From NCBI RefSeq assembly GCF_003049575.1, contig NZ_PYWI01000020.1, positions 16,465 through 80,464 of the forward strand: a DNA stretch of 64,000 nt. The letters run 5' to 3'. This document shows, one piece after another, positions 57,565 to 64,000 of the stretch. The translations under genes were made by a program, and so were the position numbers. Source of the stretch: Lysinibacillus parviboronicapiens (GTDB lineage: Bacteria; Bacillota; Bacilli; Bacillales_A; Planococcaceae). Every line of letters starts with the position of its first letter. Position 1 is the first letter of the stretch. A model generated the notes under the pieces. That model ran no database searches and was not told the DNA's origin. It saw only the letters and a program-made list of their open reading frames with translations.

Positions 57565-58995
57565 TTAAGACTTCTTCATTTTCGAGCGAATACGTGGATC
57601 GAAATAGGCATACAGAATATCGATCAATAAATTGACAATAGAAATGGTAATGGCAATGTACACTACGCCACCGAGGATGGCTGGAATATCGGGTATAAAT
57701 TGCTTATCAACGATATAGCTACCAATTCCACTAATATTGAAAACCTTCTCTGTAACTGAAGCCCCTCCTAACATTCCACCGAAGAGAAGTCCAATCACCG
57801 TGATAATCGGAATCATGGCATTGCGTATTGCATGTTTTGTGATAACTTTATATTCATTTAAACCTTTTGCTTTGGCAGTAATAATATAGTCTTCATGAAT
57901 AACTTCGAGCATACTGGACCTTGTCATCCGGGCAATGGATGCCGTAATAGAAGTACCCAAGACGATAACAGGCATCAAGAGTGATAGCCTGTTTTGTGGG
58001 TTATACGTGGCTGGAAACCACTGTAGCTTTAACGCGAAAGTTAAAATGAATAGTAAACCTTGCCAAAAGCTTGGAATCGATAATCCAATTAACGCAATGA
58101 ACATAAATGTGTAATCCAAATAAGAATTTGGGCGGACTGCTGATATAATGCCAACTGGAATGGCTATAGCAATGGCCATTAGTAGTGATAATAGGGCAAT
58201 TTCAAGGGTGATAGGAAATTTATTGGCGATGCTATGTGTAATATCTTCTTTCCCAGCAAATGATGTACCTAAATCAAATGTGAAAAGTCCTGAAAGTGCA
58301 TGCCAGAGCTGTGATAAATAAGGTTGATCCAAGCCATAAATACGATTAAAGTTTGCAACTTGAGCAGGCGTTGCCTCCACTCCGAGTAAGTTTCTCGCTG
58401 GGTCAAACGGCGACAAATATAAAATCGTAAAAACGAGAGTAGCAACACCTATAATTACGATGAAGCTTTGTAAAATTCGTTCAATAACATATTGTAGAAA
58501 TGGATTCGCAAACAATAGTAGCAATACATAAAATAAAATTGCTGGTACAAACGTGATGGCTATAAAACTTTGTTTTTTCAGTTGCTGGCCAAAAAACTGT
58601 AAATAGGATTGCTTATAGAGGCCTTCATTGGCTAAATCTTTTTCGACTATTCGTTGAAGCTTTGCTTCTGCTAAAGAAGTAGCTGATGTTTGTAACTGCT
58701 GTTCAGACAATTGTTCACCGAAAAAGCGAGCCTTGGCTTGCTCTTGTTCTACAAATGCACATTTCCACTTTGTGTAAGACCCATTTTCTTTATAGTGCTG
58801 ACATTGTTGCTCAAACCTCTGCTTGTATACGTGTGAATTTTTTCTTTTGCGATATAAGAAATATGTAAATGGATGTACTAAGATACTTAAGAGAAAGAGT
58901 AACAACATATAGGGTCGTAGATGCATAAGCTTTTGATAAACTGTAAAAAAGAATACATGTTCCTTTGTTGTTGAACGATTTTTTAAAATAACCAT
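57565..58995 (-). CDS. OppB-type permease with N-terminal extension
   Basis: 476 residues from ATG 58995 (TTTGGAGGAAA upstream). Residues 168-476 are canonical OppB/DppB: FLQYVIERILQSFIVIIGVA, IYGLDQPYLSQLW, AKGLNEYKVITKHAIRNAMI (EAA loop) and DIRYAYFDPRIR-type end. An extra 167 residues precede it: one membrane helix, about 90 charged, coiled-coil-like residues, and a second helix. Translationally close to the OppC-type gene (13 bases). Confidence 0.9.
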   Translation of the reverse strand: MVILKNRSTTKEHVFFFTVYQKLMHLRPYMLLLFLLSILVHPFTYFLYRKRKNSHVYKQRFEQQCQHYKENGSYTKWKCAFVEQEQAKARFFGEQLSEQQLQTSATSLAEAKLQRIVEKDLANEGLYKQSYLQFFGQQLKKQSFIAITFVPAILFYVLLLLFANPFLQYVIERILQSFIVIIGVATLVFTILYLSPFDPARNLLGVEATPAQVANFNRIYGLDQPYLSQLWHALSGLFTFDLGTSFAGKEDITHSIANKFPITLEIALLSLLMAIAIAIPVGIISAVRPNSYLDYTFMFIALIGLSIPSFWQGLLFILTFALKLQWFPATYNPQNRLSLLMPVIVLGTSITASIARMTRSSMLEVIHEDYIITAKAKGLNEYKVITKHAIRNAMIPIITVIGLLFGGMLGGASVTEKVFNISGIGSYIVDKQFIPDIPAILGGVVYIAITISIVNLLIDILYAYFDPRIRSKMKKS

Positions 58996-59117
58996 GCATT
59001 TCCTCCAAACGTAAATGACATAAAAAGCATTATATTGTATAATTCCTATCAGTATTGTAAAGTATGAATTATACATGATATTAAGTCAATCATAAAATTT
59101 AAAAAAGGGTGGATTGA

Positions 59118-60857
59118 ATGAGTGAAAAGCTTCTAGAAATCAACAATCTTCGCGTGTCCTTTATTACTGGCGAGACAGAATTTGAAGCAGTAAATGGTGT
59201 TAGTTTTCATGTAAATAAAGGTGAAACACTCGGAATAGTAGGAGAGTCAGGTAGTGGGAAAAGTGTAACGGCTCGTTCCATTATGCGTTTATTACCATCA
59301 CCACCTTCATTTTTAAAATCGGGAGAAATTCTTTTTCACGGACAAGAGATTACTGCCCTAAGCGAAAAGCAGATGGAAACTATACGTGGGCAAGACATAA
59401 GTATGATTTTTCAAGATCCAATGACATCTACAAACCCTACCATTCGAATAGGAGAACAAGTCGCTGAAAGTTTAAGAAAGCACCAATCATTATCAAAAGC
59501 GGATGCTTATAAGCAAACACTAGAATTATTAAGGCTTGTAGGAATCCGAGATGCAGAACAACGCTATAAACAATACCCACATGAATTTTCGGGTGGTATG
59601 CGTCAACGGGTTATGATTGCGATGGCATTAGCCTGTAAGCCGTCTTTACTGATTGCAGATGAACCTACAACAGCTCTAGATGTCACTATTCAAGCGCAAA
59701 TACTAAAATTAATGCGTGATATGCAACAGAAGATGGGTACTTCCATTATTTTAATTACACATGACTTGGGTGTTGTTGCTGGCATGTGTGATCGGATTAT
59801 TGTCATGAAGGAAGGCGAGATTGTTGAGCAAGGTACGACAGAGGAAATTTTTGCGAATGCCCAGCATCCTTATACAAAAAAACTGCTGAATGCTTTACCA
59901 AAATTACATGAGAAGAAACAGCCAAAACCATTAGCAAATATCTCAGCAGGAATAGACGCAACGAAACCATTAATTCAAGTAGAGCGTCTTTCAAAGGAAT
60001 TCGAGTTAGGACGTGGTCAAACAGTAAAGGCGGTTAATGATCTATCATTCCATATTTACCCTGGAGAAACATTAGGGCTTGTAGGTGAATCAGGCTCAGG
60101 TAAATCTACTACAGGACGTACAATTTTGCAGTTGCATCAACCTACGAATGGCGAAGTTTTATACCAAGGGGTGCCAATTACAAGACTATCAGCAAAGCAA
60201 TTAAAAGCGATGCGGCGTCATATGCAGATTATTTTCCAAGATCCATATTCTTCATTGAATCCTCGAAAAAAAATAGTAGATATTGTTGGAGAGGCGCTAG
60301 ATATTCATAAACTTGTGAAAACAACTGAGGAACGTCAACAACGAGTAGAACATTTACTTGAACTTGTAGGTTTAAGCAAAGAACATGCAATGCGTTTTCC
60401 CCATGAGTTTTCAGGTGGTCAACGCCAACGTATAGGAATTGCACGAGCATTAGCTGTTGAACCGAATTTCATCGTTTGTGATGAACCACTATCTGCGCTA
60501 GATGTATCGATTCAAAAGCAAATTGTCGATTTATTAAAAGATTTACAGCAACGTCTTGGCTTGACATACTTATTCATTGCACATGATTTATCAATGGTTA
60601 AGCATATAAGCGATCGTGTGGCTGTCATGTACGGTGGGAAAATTGTTGAGCTTGCAGAAAGTGAGGAGCTATATACGAATCCACAGCACCCTTATACACG
60701 TGCATTGCTGCAATCTATTCCTATTCCAGATCCAGCAATAGAAAAAAGAAAATATGCGGATGCAGGGAGTGAAGAAACACAAGTACAATATGATGTAGAA
60801 AACAGTGAACTCGTTGAAGTGTCCCCTAATCATTGGGTTGCAATAACATCTACATAA
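59118..60857 (+). CDS. Fused double ATPase of an oligopeptide ABC transporter (DppD-DppF type)
   Basis: 579 residues, two complete ABC domains. First: Walker A GESGSGKS, signature FSGGMRQRV, Walker B LLIADEPTTALD. Second (from about residue 290): GESGSGKST, FSGGQRQRI, FIVCDEPLSALD. Each ends with the OppD/F-type HPYTKKLL or HPYTRALL tail. Drives peptide uptake with the divergent permeases and binding protein; the 120-base gap between them holds both promoters. Confidence 0.94.
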   Translation: MSEKLLEINNLRVSFITGETEFEAVNGVSFHVNKGETLGIVGESGSGKSVTARSIMRLLPSPPSFLKSGEILFHGQEITALSEKQMETIRGQDISMIFQDPMTSTNPTIRIGEQVAESLRKHQSLSKADAYKQTLELLRLVGIRDAEQRYKQYPHEFSGGMRQRVMIAMALACKPSLLIADEPTTALDVTIQAQILKLMRDMQQKMGTSIILITHDLGVVAGMCDRIIVMKEGEIVEQGTTEEIFANAQHPYTKKLLNALPKLHEKKQPKPLANISAGIDATKPLIQVERLSKEFELGRGQTVKAVNDLSFHIYPGETLGLVGESGSGKSTTGRTILQLHQPTNGEVLYQGVPITRLSAKQLKAMRRHMQIIFQDPYSSLNPRKKIVDIVGEALDIHKLVKTTEERQQRVEHLLELVGLSKEHAMRFPHEFSGGQRQRIGIARALAVEPNFIVCDEPLSALDVSIQKQIVDLLKDLQQRLGLTYLFIAHDLSMVKHISDRVAVMYGGKIVELAESEELYTNPQHPYTRALLQSIPIPDPAIEKRKYADAGSEETQVQYDVENSELVEVSPNHWVAITST

Positions 60858-60895
60858 CTTGAATGTAGTAGATTGATATTTTACAATAGAAACAA

Positions 60896-60980
60896 CGTGA
60901 AATTATTTTCAATCAGTGGGGTCTTTTCCACATCTCCGCAGATGATTAGCTGAACCAATCAGACTGATATAGGTCGCTTG
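60896..60980 (-). repeat. Divergent family A repeat copy
   Basis: On the minus strand: GTCTGATTGGTTCAGC, then a variable hairpin (CATCTGCGGAGATG), then GACCCCACTGATTGAA and CACGTT. The flanks match the family A module at 7.07 and 39.2 kb; the centre differs. Confidence 0.6.
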
Positions 60981-61254
60981 CTGTACTTCAGTAAATATCT
61001 AAGTGGATAGGGCTACTGTTAAAGCATGATGATGACAAATAGTTGTAAGGTAACTACTACATGAATATATAAAAGCTTATGATGGCTTATCTATATAAAA
61101 CTGTACATATTTATATGTACATCATAAATTTAAGGAATGGTTGTTTACCCATGTTTTAGTGCCACTACACCAAAATAAATAGTAAGGGCGCTAAATGAAA
61201 AGGTATGGAATTTATTTGGCATAAATATAGGTCACTTAATTAGATAGATGTTAA

Positions 61255-61288
61255 AAATCTTCGGTTTAATATAACTGAAGATTTTTTG
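61255..61288 (+). terminator. Terminator upstream of the micropeptide genes
   Basis: AAATCTTCGGTT / AACTGAAGATTT stem with T6. Nearly the same hairpin follows both micropeptide genes, so a lost third copy may have preceded it. Confidence 0.75.
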
Positions 61289-61297
61289 TTAAGAAAA

Positions 61298-61346
61298 CAA
61301 TACTTTTATCAATCTGTTTATTAACAGCAGATTGATAAAAGTATTG
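61298..61346. repeat. Perfect 19-bp inverted repeat
   Basis: CAATACTTTTATCAATCTG (61298-61316) and CAGATTGATAAAAGTATTG (61328-61346) around an 11-base loop. No T tract, so not a plain terminator. Could be a strong RNA hairpin, a regulator site or a remnant of a mobile element. Confidence 0.75.
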
Positions 61347-61416
61347 GAAAATATAAGAGAAAATCAAAATTTGTTGTGATAAAGGTGAACTTTATTTAAT
61401 AATAGGTTCTAAACAG

Positions 61417-61439
61417 TGTATTATTATACAAATAATACA
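61417..61439. promoter_or_regulatory. Palindrome before the first micropeptide
   Basis: TGTATTATT and AATAATACA, separated by ATACA, form a perfect 9-bp palindrome 24 bases before the ATG. It may include a -10 and act as an operator. Confidence 0.5.
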
Positions 61440-61462
61440 TGATTAACGTGAGGGTGAAATAA

Positions 61463-61543
61463 ATGAAACAATCAGATATTAAAACACTAATAACTAGTGG
61501 TACAATAATACTTGCTGTTGTTTTATATTTAATATTTAAATAA
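61463..61543 (+). CDS. 26-residue membrane peptide, first copy
   Basis: MKQSDIKTLITSGTIILAVV plus LYLIFK: a polar N-terminus and one hydrophobic helix with a basic end. SD GAGGGTG upstream, own terminator downstream. The second copy at 61712 shares 22 of 26 residues while most codons differ at the third base, which is strong evidence of selection on protein. Function unknown; small membrane regulator or toxin-like peptide are possibilities. Confidence 0.75.
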   Translation: MKQSDIKTLITSGTIILAVVLYLIFK

Positions 61544-61552
61544 AGATTTCTA

Positions 61553-61581
61553 TCTTCGGTTTTTGAGACTGAAGGTTTTTT
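61553..61581 (+). terminator. Terminator after first micropeptide
   Basis: CTTCGGT / ACTGAAG stem, then T7. Confidence 0.7.
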
Positions 61582-61711
61582 TATGTAAGGAGATAATTAA
61601 ATTATTATTGAAAAATTTTTAGGAGCAAATAAATCAAATTCATTGTGATATTAATGTATTGATAATAGACTTAAATAAGATATTAATGAATGCTGAAGAG
61701 AGGTACGAAAA

Positions 61712-61792
61712 ATGAGTGACAAAGATATTAAGACGCTAATTACAAGTGGCACAATTATTTTAGCTTTTGTATTATATTTGATATTCAAATAA
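61712..61792 (+). CDS. 26-residue membrane peptide, second copy
   Basis: MSDKDIKTLITSGTIILAFV plus LYLIFK. GAGAGG upstream. Differs from the first copy at residues 2-4 and 19 (V to F), with about a dozen synonymous changes. It lies 80 bases before the nuclease-like lipoprotein gene, with a terminator between. No recognised family. Confidence 0.75.
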   Translation: MSDKDIKTLITSGTIILAFVLYLIFK

Positions 61793-61798
61793 ATTTAA

Positions 61799-61832
61799 GA
61801 TCTTCAGTTTTAATTTAACTGAGGATTTTTAG
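61799..61832 (+). terminator. Terminator after second micropeptide
   Basis: GATCTTCAGTT / AACTGAGGATT stem, then T5. Confidence 0.72.
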
Positions 61833-61871
61833 TTTTATAAAGGGATATAGGTTAGAAAGTAGGGTGTACAT

Positions 61872-62342
61872 TTGAAGAAATTTATTTTTGCTATATTCAT
61901 TTCTACATTGGTTCTGAGTGCATGCACAGAAGAAGCTAGTACGAATATTATTGAGAATGAAGATATAGAGGGTCTTATATCATCAACGTTAGAAAATGCT
62001 GAGAAATACGATGTAAGTAGGTTTGAAGAATTTGAGCTAGAAAATGTAATTGACGGTGATACTATAAGAATAAAATATAATGGTAGTTCCGAAAAGGTTA
62101 GGTTTTTACTTGTGGATACCCCTGAAACTAATCATGAGACATTAGGAGAGCAACCGTATGGACCACAAGCTAAAGAATTTACTAAGCAACTATTAGCTGG
62201 TCAAGATACAGTATATTTAGAATTTGATGTTTCTTATCGTGATAAATATAAAAGACTACTCGCCTATATTTATACCAAAGAGGGTATAAGTGTTCAAGAG
62301 CAGTTATTGAAACATGGATTAGCACGTGTGGCCTATTTATGA
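61872..62342 (+). CDS. Thermonuclease-like lipoprotein, C-terminally truncated
   Basis: 156 residues from TTG 61872. Lipobox VLSAC. SNase fold with catalytic residues present: VIDGDTIRI, VRFLLVDTPET (Arg, Asp, Glu) and RDKYKRLLAYIY (Arg). The frame stops right after LARVAYL, where usual nucleases continue about 30 residues to a final helix ending in GIW. This may be a shortened or decayed enzyme. It sits in the accessory region beside an IS element. Confidence 0.82.
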   Translation: MKKFIFAIFISTLVLSACTEEASTNIIENEDIEGLISSTLENAEKYDVSRFEEFELENVIDGDTIRIKYNGSSEKVRFLLVDTPETNHETLGEQPYGPQAKEFTKQLLAGQDTVYLEFDVSYRDKYKRLLAYIYTKEGISVQEQLLKHGLARVAYL

Positions 62343-62637
62343 TTACTTATAAATGTGTCCAAAGCTTAAAAAGCTATTATAATAAAGGGGAGATTACAGA
62401 AATCTACAGAAATTAATAATGGACACTATTCAACATGCAAAGTGTTTTTTTATTAGGAGAATGTTTGGACATTATTGTGAGTTATTTTATTCAACAAACG
62501 GGCCATATTATTGAATAACAACCTTTTATGATATGTTACCAAACGACGCTTTGGGGATGTTTGTATATTAACTTCAACGTAGAATATGTCGAGTTAGTGC
62601 TCTTCATATCTCGGTCGTACCAAGAGCTGAGGGCTTG

Positions 62638-62677
62638 AAAAAGAGTAGGCACATAAATTTATGTGCCTACTCTTTTT
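62638..62677. terminator. Perfect palindromic terminator
   Basis: AAAAAGAGTAGGCACATAAA and its exact reverse complement follow each other. Serves the minus-strand gene ending at 62676 and could act both ways. Confidence 0.85.
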
Positions 62678-63209
62678 ATGGTTGATATACAAATCTTAAT
62701 GTTTGTTTTGTGTAATAAATATAAGTAATTACTGATAAACTTGGCGCAACACCACTTGCATATACAGTTACTACATAAGCATGGTCACCTGTAAGAGCTG
62801 CTTCTGCTAGTTTTGTAGGCCCATGGTTAAATGCTTTGGCAACTGCTATTGAGACACCCCCGCCTGTAGGTATTGCAGCAGCTTCAATTATATCAAGAAT
62901 AGCCATCTGTAAGCTTTGTCTATCTTTCATATCGTTTAAAACTTTATTACTTAAATAGCCCTGATGTTTAATAGGCTTATCTACTTCAATTACTGCGTAA
63001 CCATTAAATGGTTCAATAAGGGTATCATTCAAAGGATTTAAACTTAAGTTATTATCCAAATCAACTTCAATTACTGTATGAGTAATATTTTCTTCAACAT
63101 AGGAATTTTCTTCAGCGTTGGAATTTTCCGAAAAATAAATTACACTTAATAAAAAGATGGTAACGAAAGAAGTTAAAAATTTGAAATAGTTACTAGTTTT
63201 AACAGTCAT
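62676..63209 (-). CDS. Secreted protein of unknown function
   Basis: 177 residues. SD TGGAGGAAAA before ATG 63209. Signal peptide ends near SNAEE. A low-complexity acidic stretch precedes a C-terminal region with a glycine-rich hydrophobic segment (IPTGGGVSIAVAKAF) and beta-rich end (YVVTVYASG, VITYIYYTKQ). No recognised family. Bacteriocin-like or immunity roles were considered but not supported. Confidence 0.7.
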   Translation of the reverse strand: MTVKTSNYFKFLTSFVTIFLLSVIYFSENSNAEENSYVEENITHTVIEVDLDNNLSLNPLNDTLIEPFNGYAVIEVDKPIKHQGYLSNKVLNDMKDRQSLQMAILDIIEAAAIPTGGGVSIAVAKAFNHGPTKLAEAALTGDHAYVVTVYASGVAPSLSVITYIYYTKQTLRFVYQP

Positions 63210-63296
63210 ACACTTTTCCTCCAGTACTTTTTTACAATATATCCATAATTTACATTATTAATGATAAAATGTAAATAGAAAGGAGGCTAGAATCTT

Positions 63297-63491
63297 ATGA
63301 AATTATATTTGATGATTATGTTTTGGAGTTCAATTTTGGTGTTAGCTATTCTAATTATTAAAGATTATCAAAATAATGTTAATCCGTTTACCGAACCTCT
63401 CACTGCTCTTGTGTATTTAATAATTATTTTTTGGATTATATTTTTTTCTATAATGTATTTCACAAAGTATAAGAAAATTAAAATGGATTAG
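63297..63491 (+). CDS. Small two-helix membrane protein, unknown function
   Basis: 64 residues, with AGAAAGGAGGC upstream. Two hydrophobic helices (residues 3-21 and 38-56) and a lysine-rich tail (KYKKIKMD). Divergent from the secreted protein gene. No recognised family. Confidence 0.65.
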   Translation: MKLYLMIMFWSSILVLAILIIKDYQNNVNPFTEPLTALVYLIIIFWIIFFSIMYFTKYKKIKMD

Positions 63492-63635
63492 AAGTTGCTA
63501 CTCTTACTCTTTTTTATTTATTCCCTTTCTTCTAGCCAACTGTAGAAGGCTGATAGAATATCGCTGTTTTTTAGTAAATATAATATAAATTTCAAATAAA
63601 AAAACGTTCTCAAATGAAAGTTTGGAAACACGCTT

Positions 63636-63680
63636 AAAATCCACGAAACGTTGTAATATCAGCGTTTCGTGGATTTTCCT
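63636..63680. terminator. Terminator after the small membrane protein gene
   Basis: AAAATCCACGAAACG / CGTTTCGTGGATTTT perfect stem. Confidence 0.8.
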
Positions 63681-63822
63681 TTGAATATTGTTTATACAGC
63701 TTTTTATGCAAATATATAAACAGGGCTACGATAGTACTTTTCAAGATTATGTAGAGTGTGTTATCTGAATAATAACCTGTATATTTGACGCTTTAAAACT
63801 GCATTTTTTATCGTTCCTATAT

Positions 63823-63847
63823 TTCAATTACAGGGCCTTTAATTGAA
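63823..63847. repeat. Inverted repeat beside the IS end
   Basis: TTCAATTA / TAATTGAA with outer ATCGTT / AACGAT pairs; just outside the IS3-family element. Confidence 0.4.
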
Positions 63848-63879
63848 AAACGATATTCAACAATCGGGCGCATTTCGGT

Positions 63880-64000
63880 AGTGACCCCTTAAAGTTAGAG
63901 TTTTATTATGCAGCTAATTGGCTGGCATGTTTTCGGTAATTTACCGGACTCATGCCGGCCAGTTTTTGTTTAATACGAACATTATTATAATAATTGATAT
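63880..64000 (-). mobile_element. IS3-family insertion sequence, 3' end
   Basis: The element end reads GTGACCCCTTAAAGTTAG just outside the transposase stop, the usual IS3/IS150-type terminal repeat. The rest lies beyond the window. Confidence 0.85.
63906..64000 (-). CDS. IS3-family transposase OrfB, C-terminal fragment
   Basis: Open to the window edge; 31 codons visible, ending with INYYNNVRIKQKLAGMSPVN and a short tail to TAA at 63908-63906. This is the end of the rve integrase domain (INYYNNxRI...LxGMSPxxYR) of IS3/IS150-group transposases. Whether the element is intact cannot be seen. Confidence 0.9.
   Translation of the reverse strand, partial: INYYNNVRIKQKLAGMSPVNYRKHASQLAA

Overview
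The window is chromosomal DNA from a low-GC, endospore-forming Bacillales bacterium, most likely Lysinibacillus or a close relative. This rests on gene content and a B. subtilis-like gene order (ftsX-ctpB-minJ-csbA; yhjE-addBA; yitUVW; fabHF-trpS-spx-mecA-coiA-pepF-yjbH to yjbO; cotO/cotZ; yjcZ, spoVIF, yjcFGH). No database search was possible, so names come from recognised motifs, lengths and synteny.

Layout. 1-7 kb: the end of ftsX, an M23 peptidase that is probably its partner, a ResA-like redoxin pair, ctpB, minJ and csbA. 7-9 kb: intergenic repeats, then azlCD with a divergent cupin-XRE regulator. 9-22 kb: a TVP38-like protein, addB-addA, a DUF418 membrane protein, yisK- and yisL-like genes, and a membrane-anchored GH13 protein whose catalytic motifs are degenerate. 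22-28 kb: degV, yitU, yitV, yitW, an Fnr-type regulator with an Fe-S cysteine set, and an N-domain-less ClpB behind a CtsR operator. 28-45 kb: fabH-fabF with a FapR-like site, trpS with a T-box leader, spx, mecA, coiA, pepF, the small RNA RoxS/RsaE with its promoter and Rex/ResD-like sites, yjbH, a truncated globin, cwlQ, yjbK, yjbL, relQ, nadK and an RluD-type synthase. 45-54 kb: mgtE and a sporulation block (CotO-like, CotZ/CotY-like, YhcN/YlaJ lipoprotein, spoVAC-AD-AEb, YjcZ peptide, SpoVIF), then yjcF, yjcG, yjcH and yutG. 54-61 kb: an oligopeptide-type ABC transporter with unusual architecture (circularly permuted binding protein, two permeases with long N-terminal extensions, one fused double ATPase). 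61-64 kb: accessory DNA with two tandem 26-residue membrane peptides, strong palindromes, a truncated nuclease lipoprotein, a secreted unknown and the end of an IS3-family transposase.

Several genes fit together. Spx, its adaptor YjbH and the ClpC adaptor MecA sit within 6 kb, and a CtsR-controlled disaggregase lies nearby, giving a protein quality-control theme. RoxS, the Fnr homologue and the globin suggest redox and oxygen control. Intergenic space carries at least two families of structured repeats, one as a tandem array directly after roxS.

The observations most worth following are the permuted transporter locus (54.2-60.9 kb), the tandem micropeptides (61.4-61.8 kb), the structured repeat array (39.1-39.5 kb) and the degenerate GH13 protein (20.2-21.7 kb).
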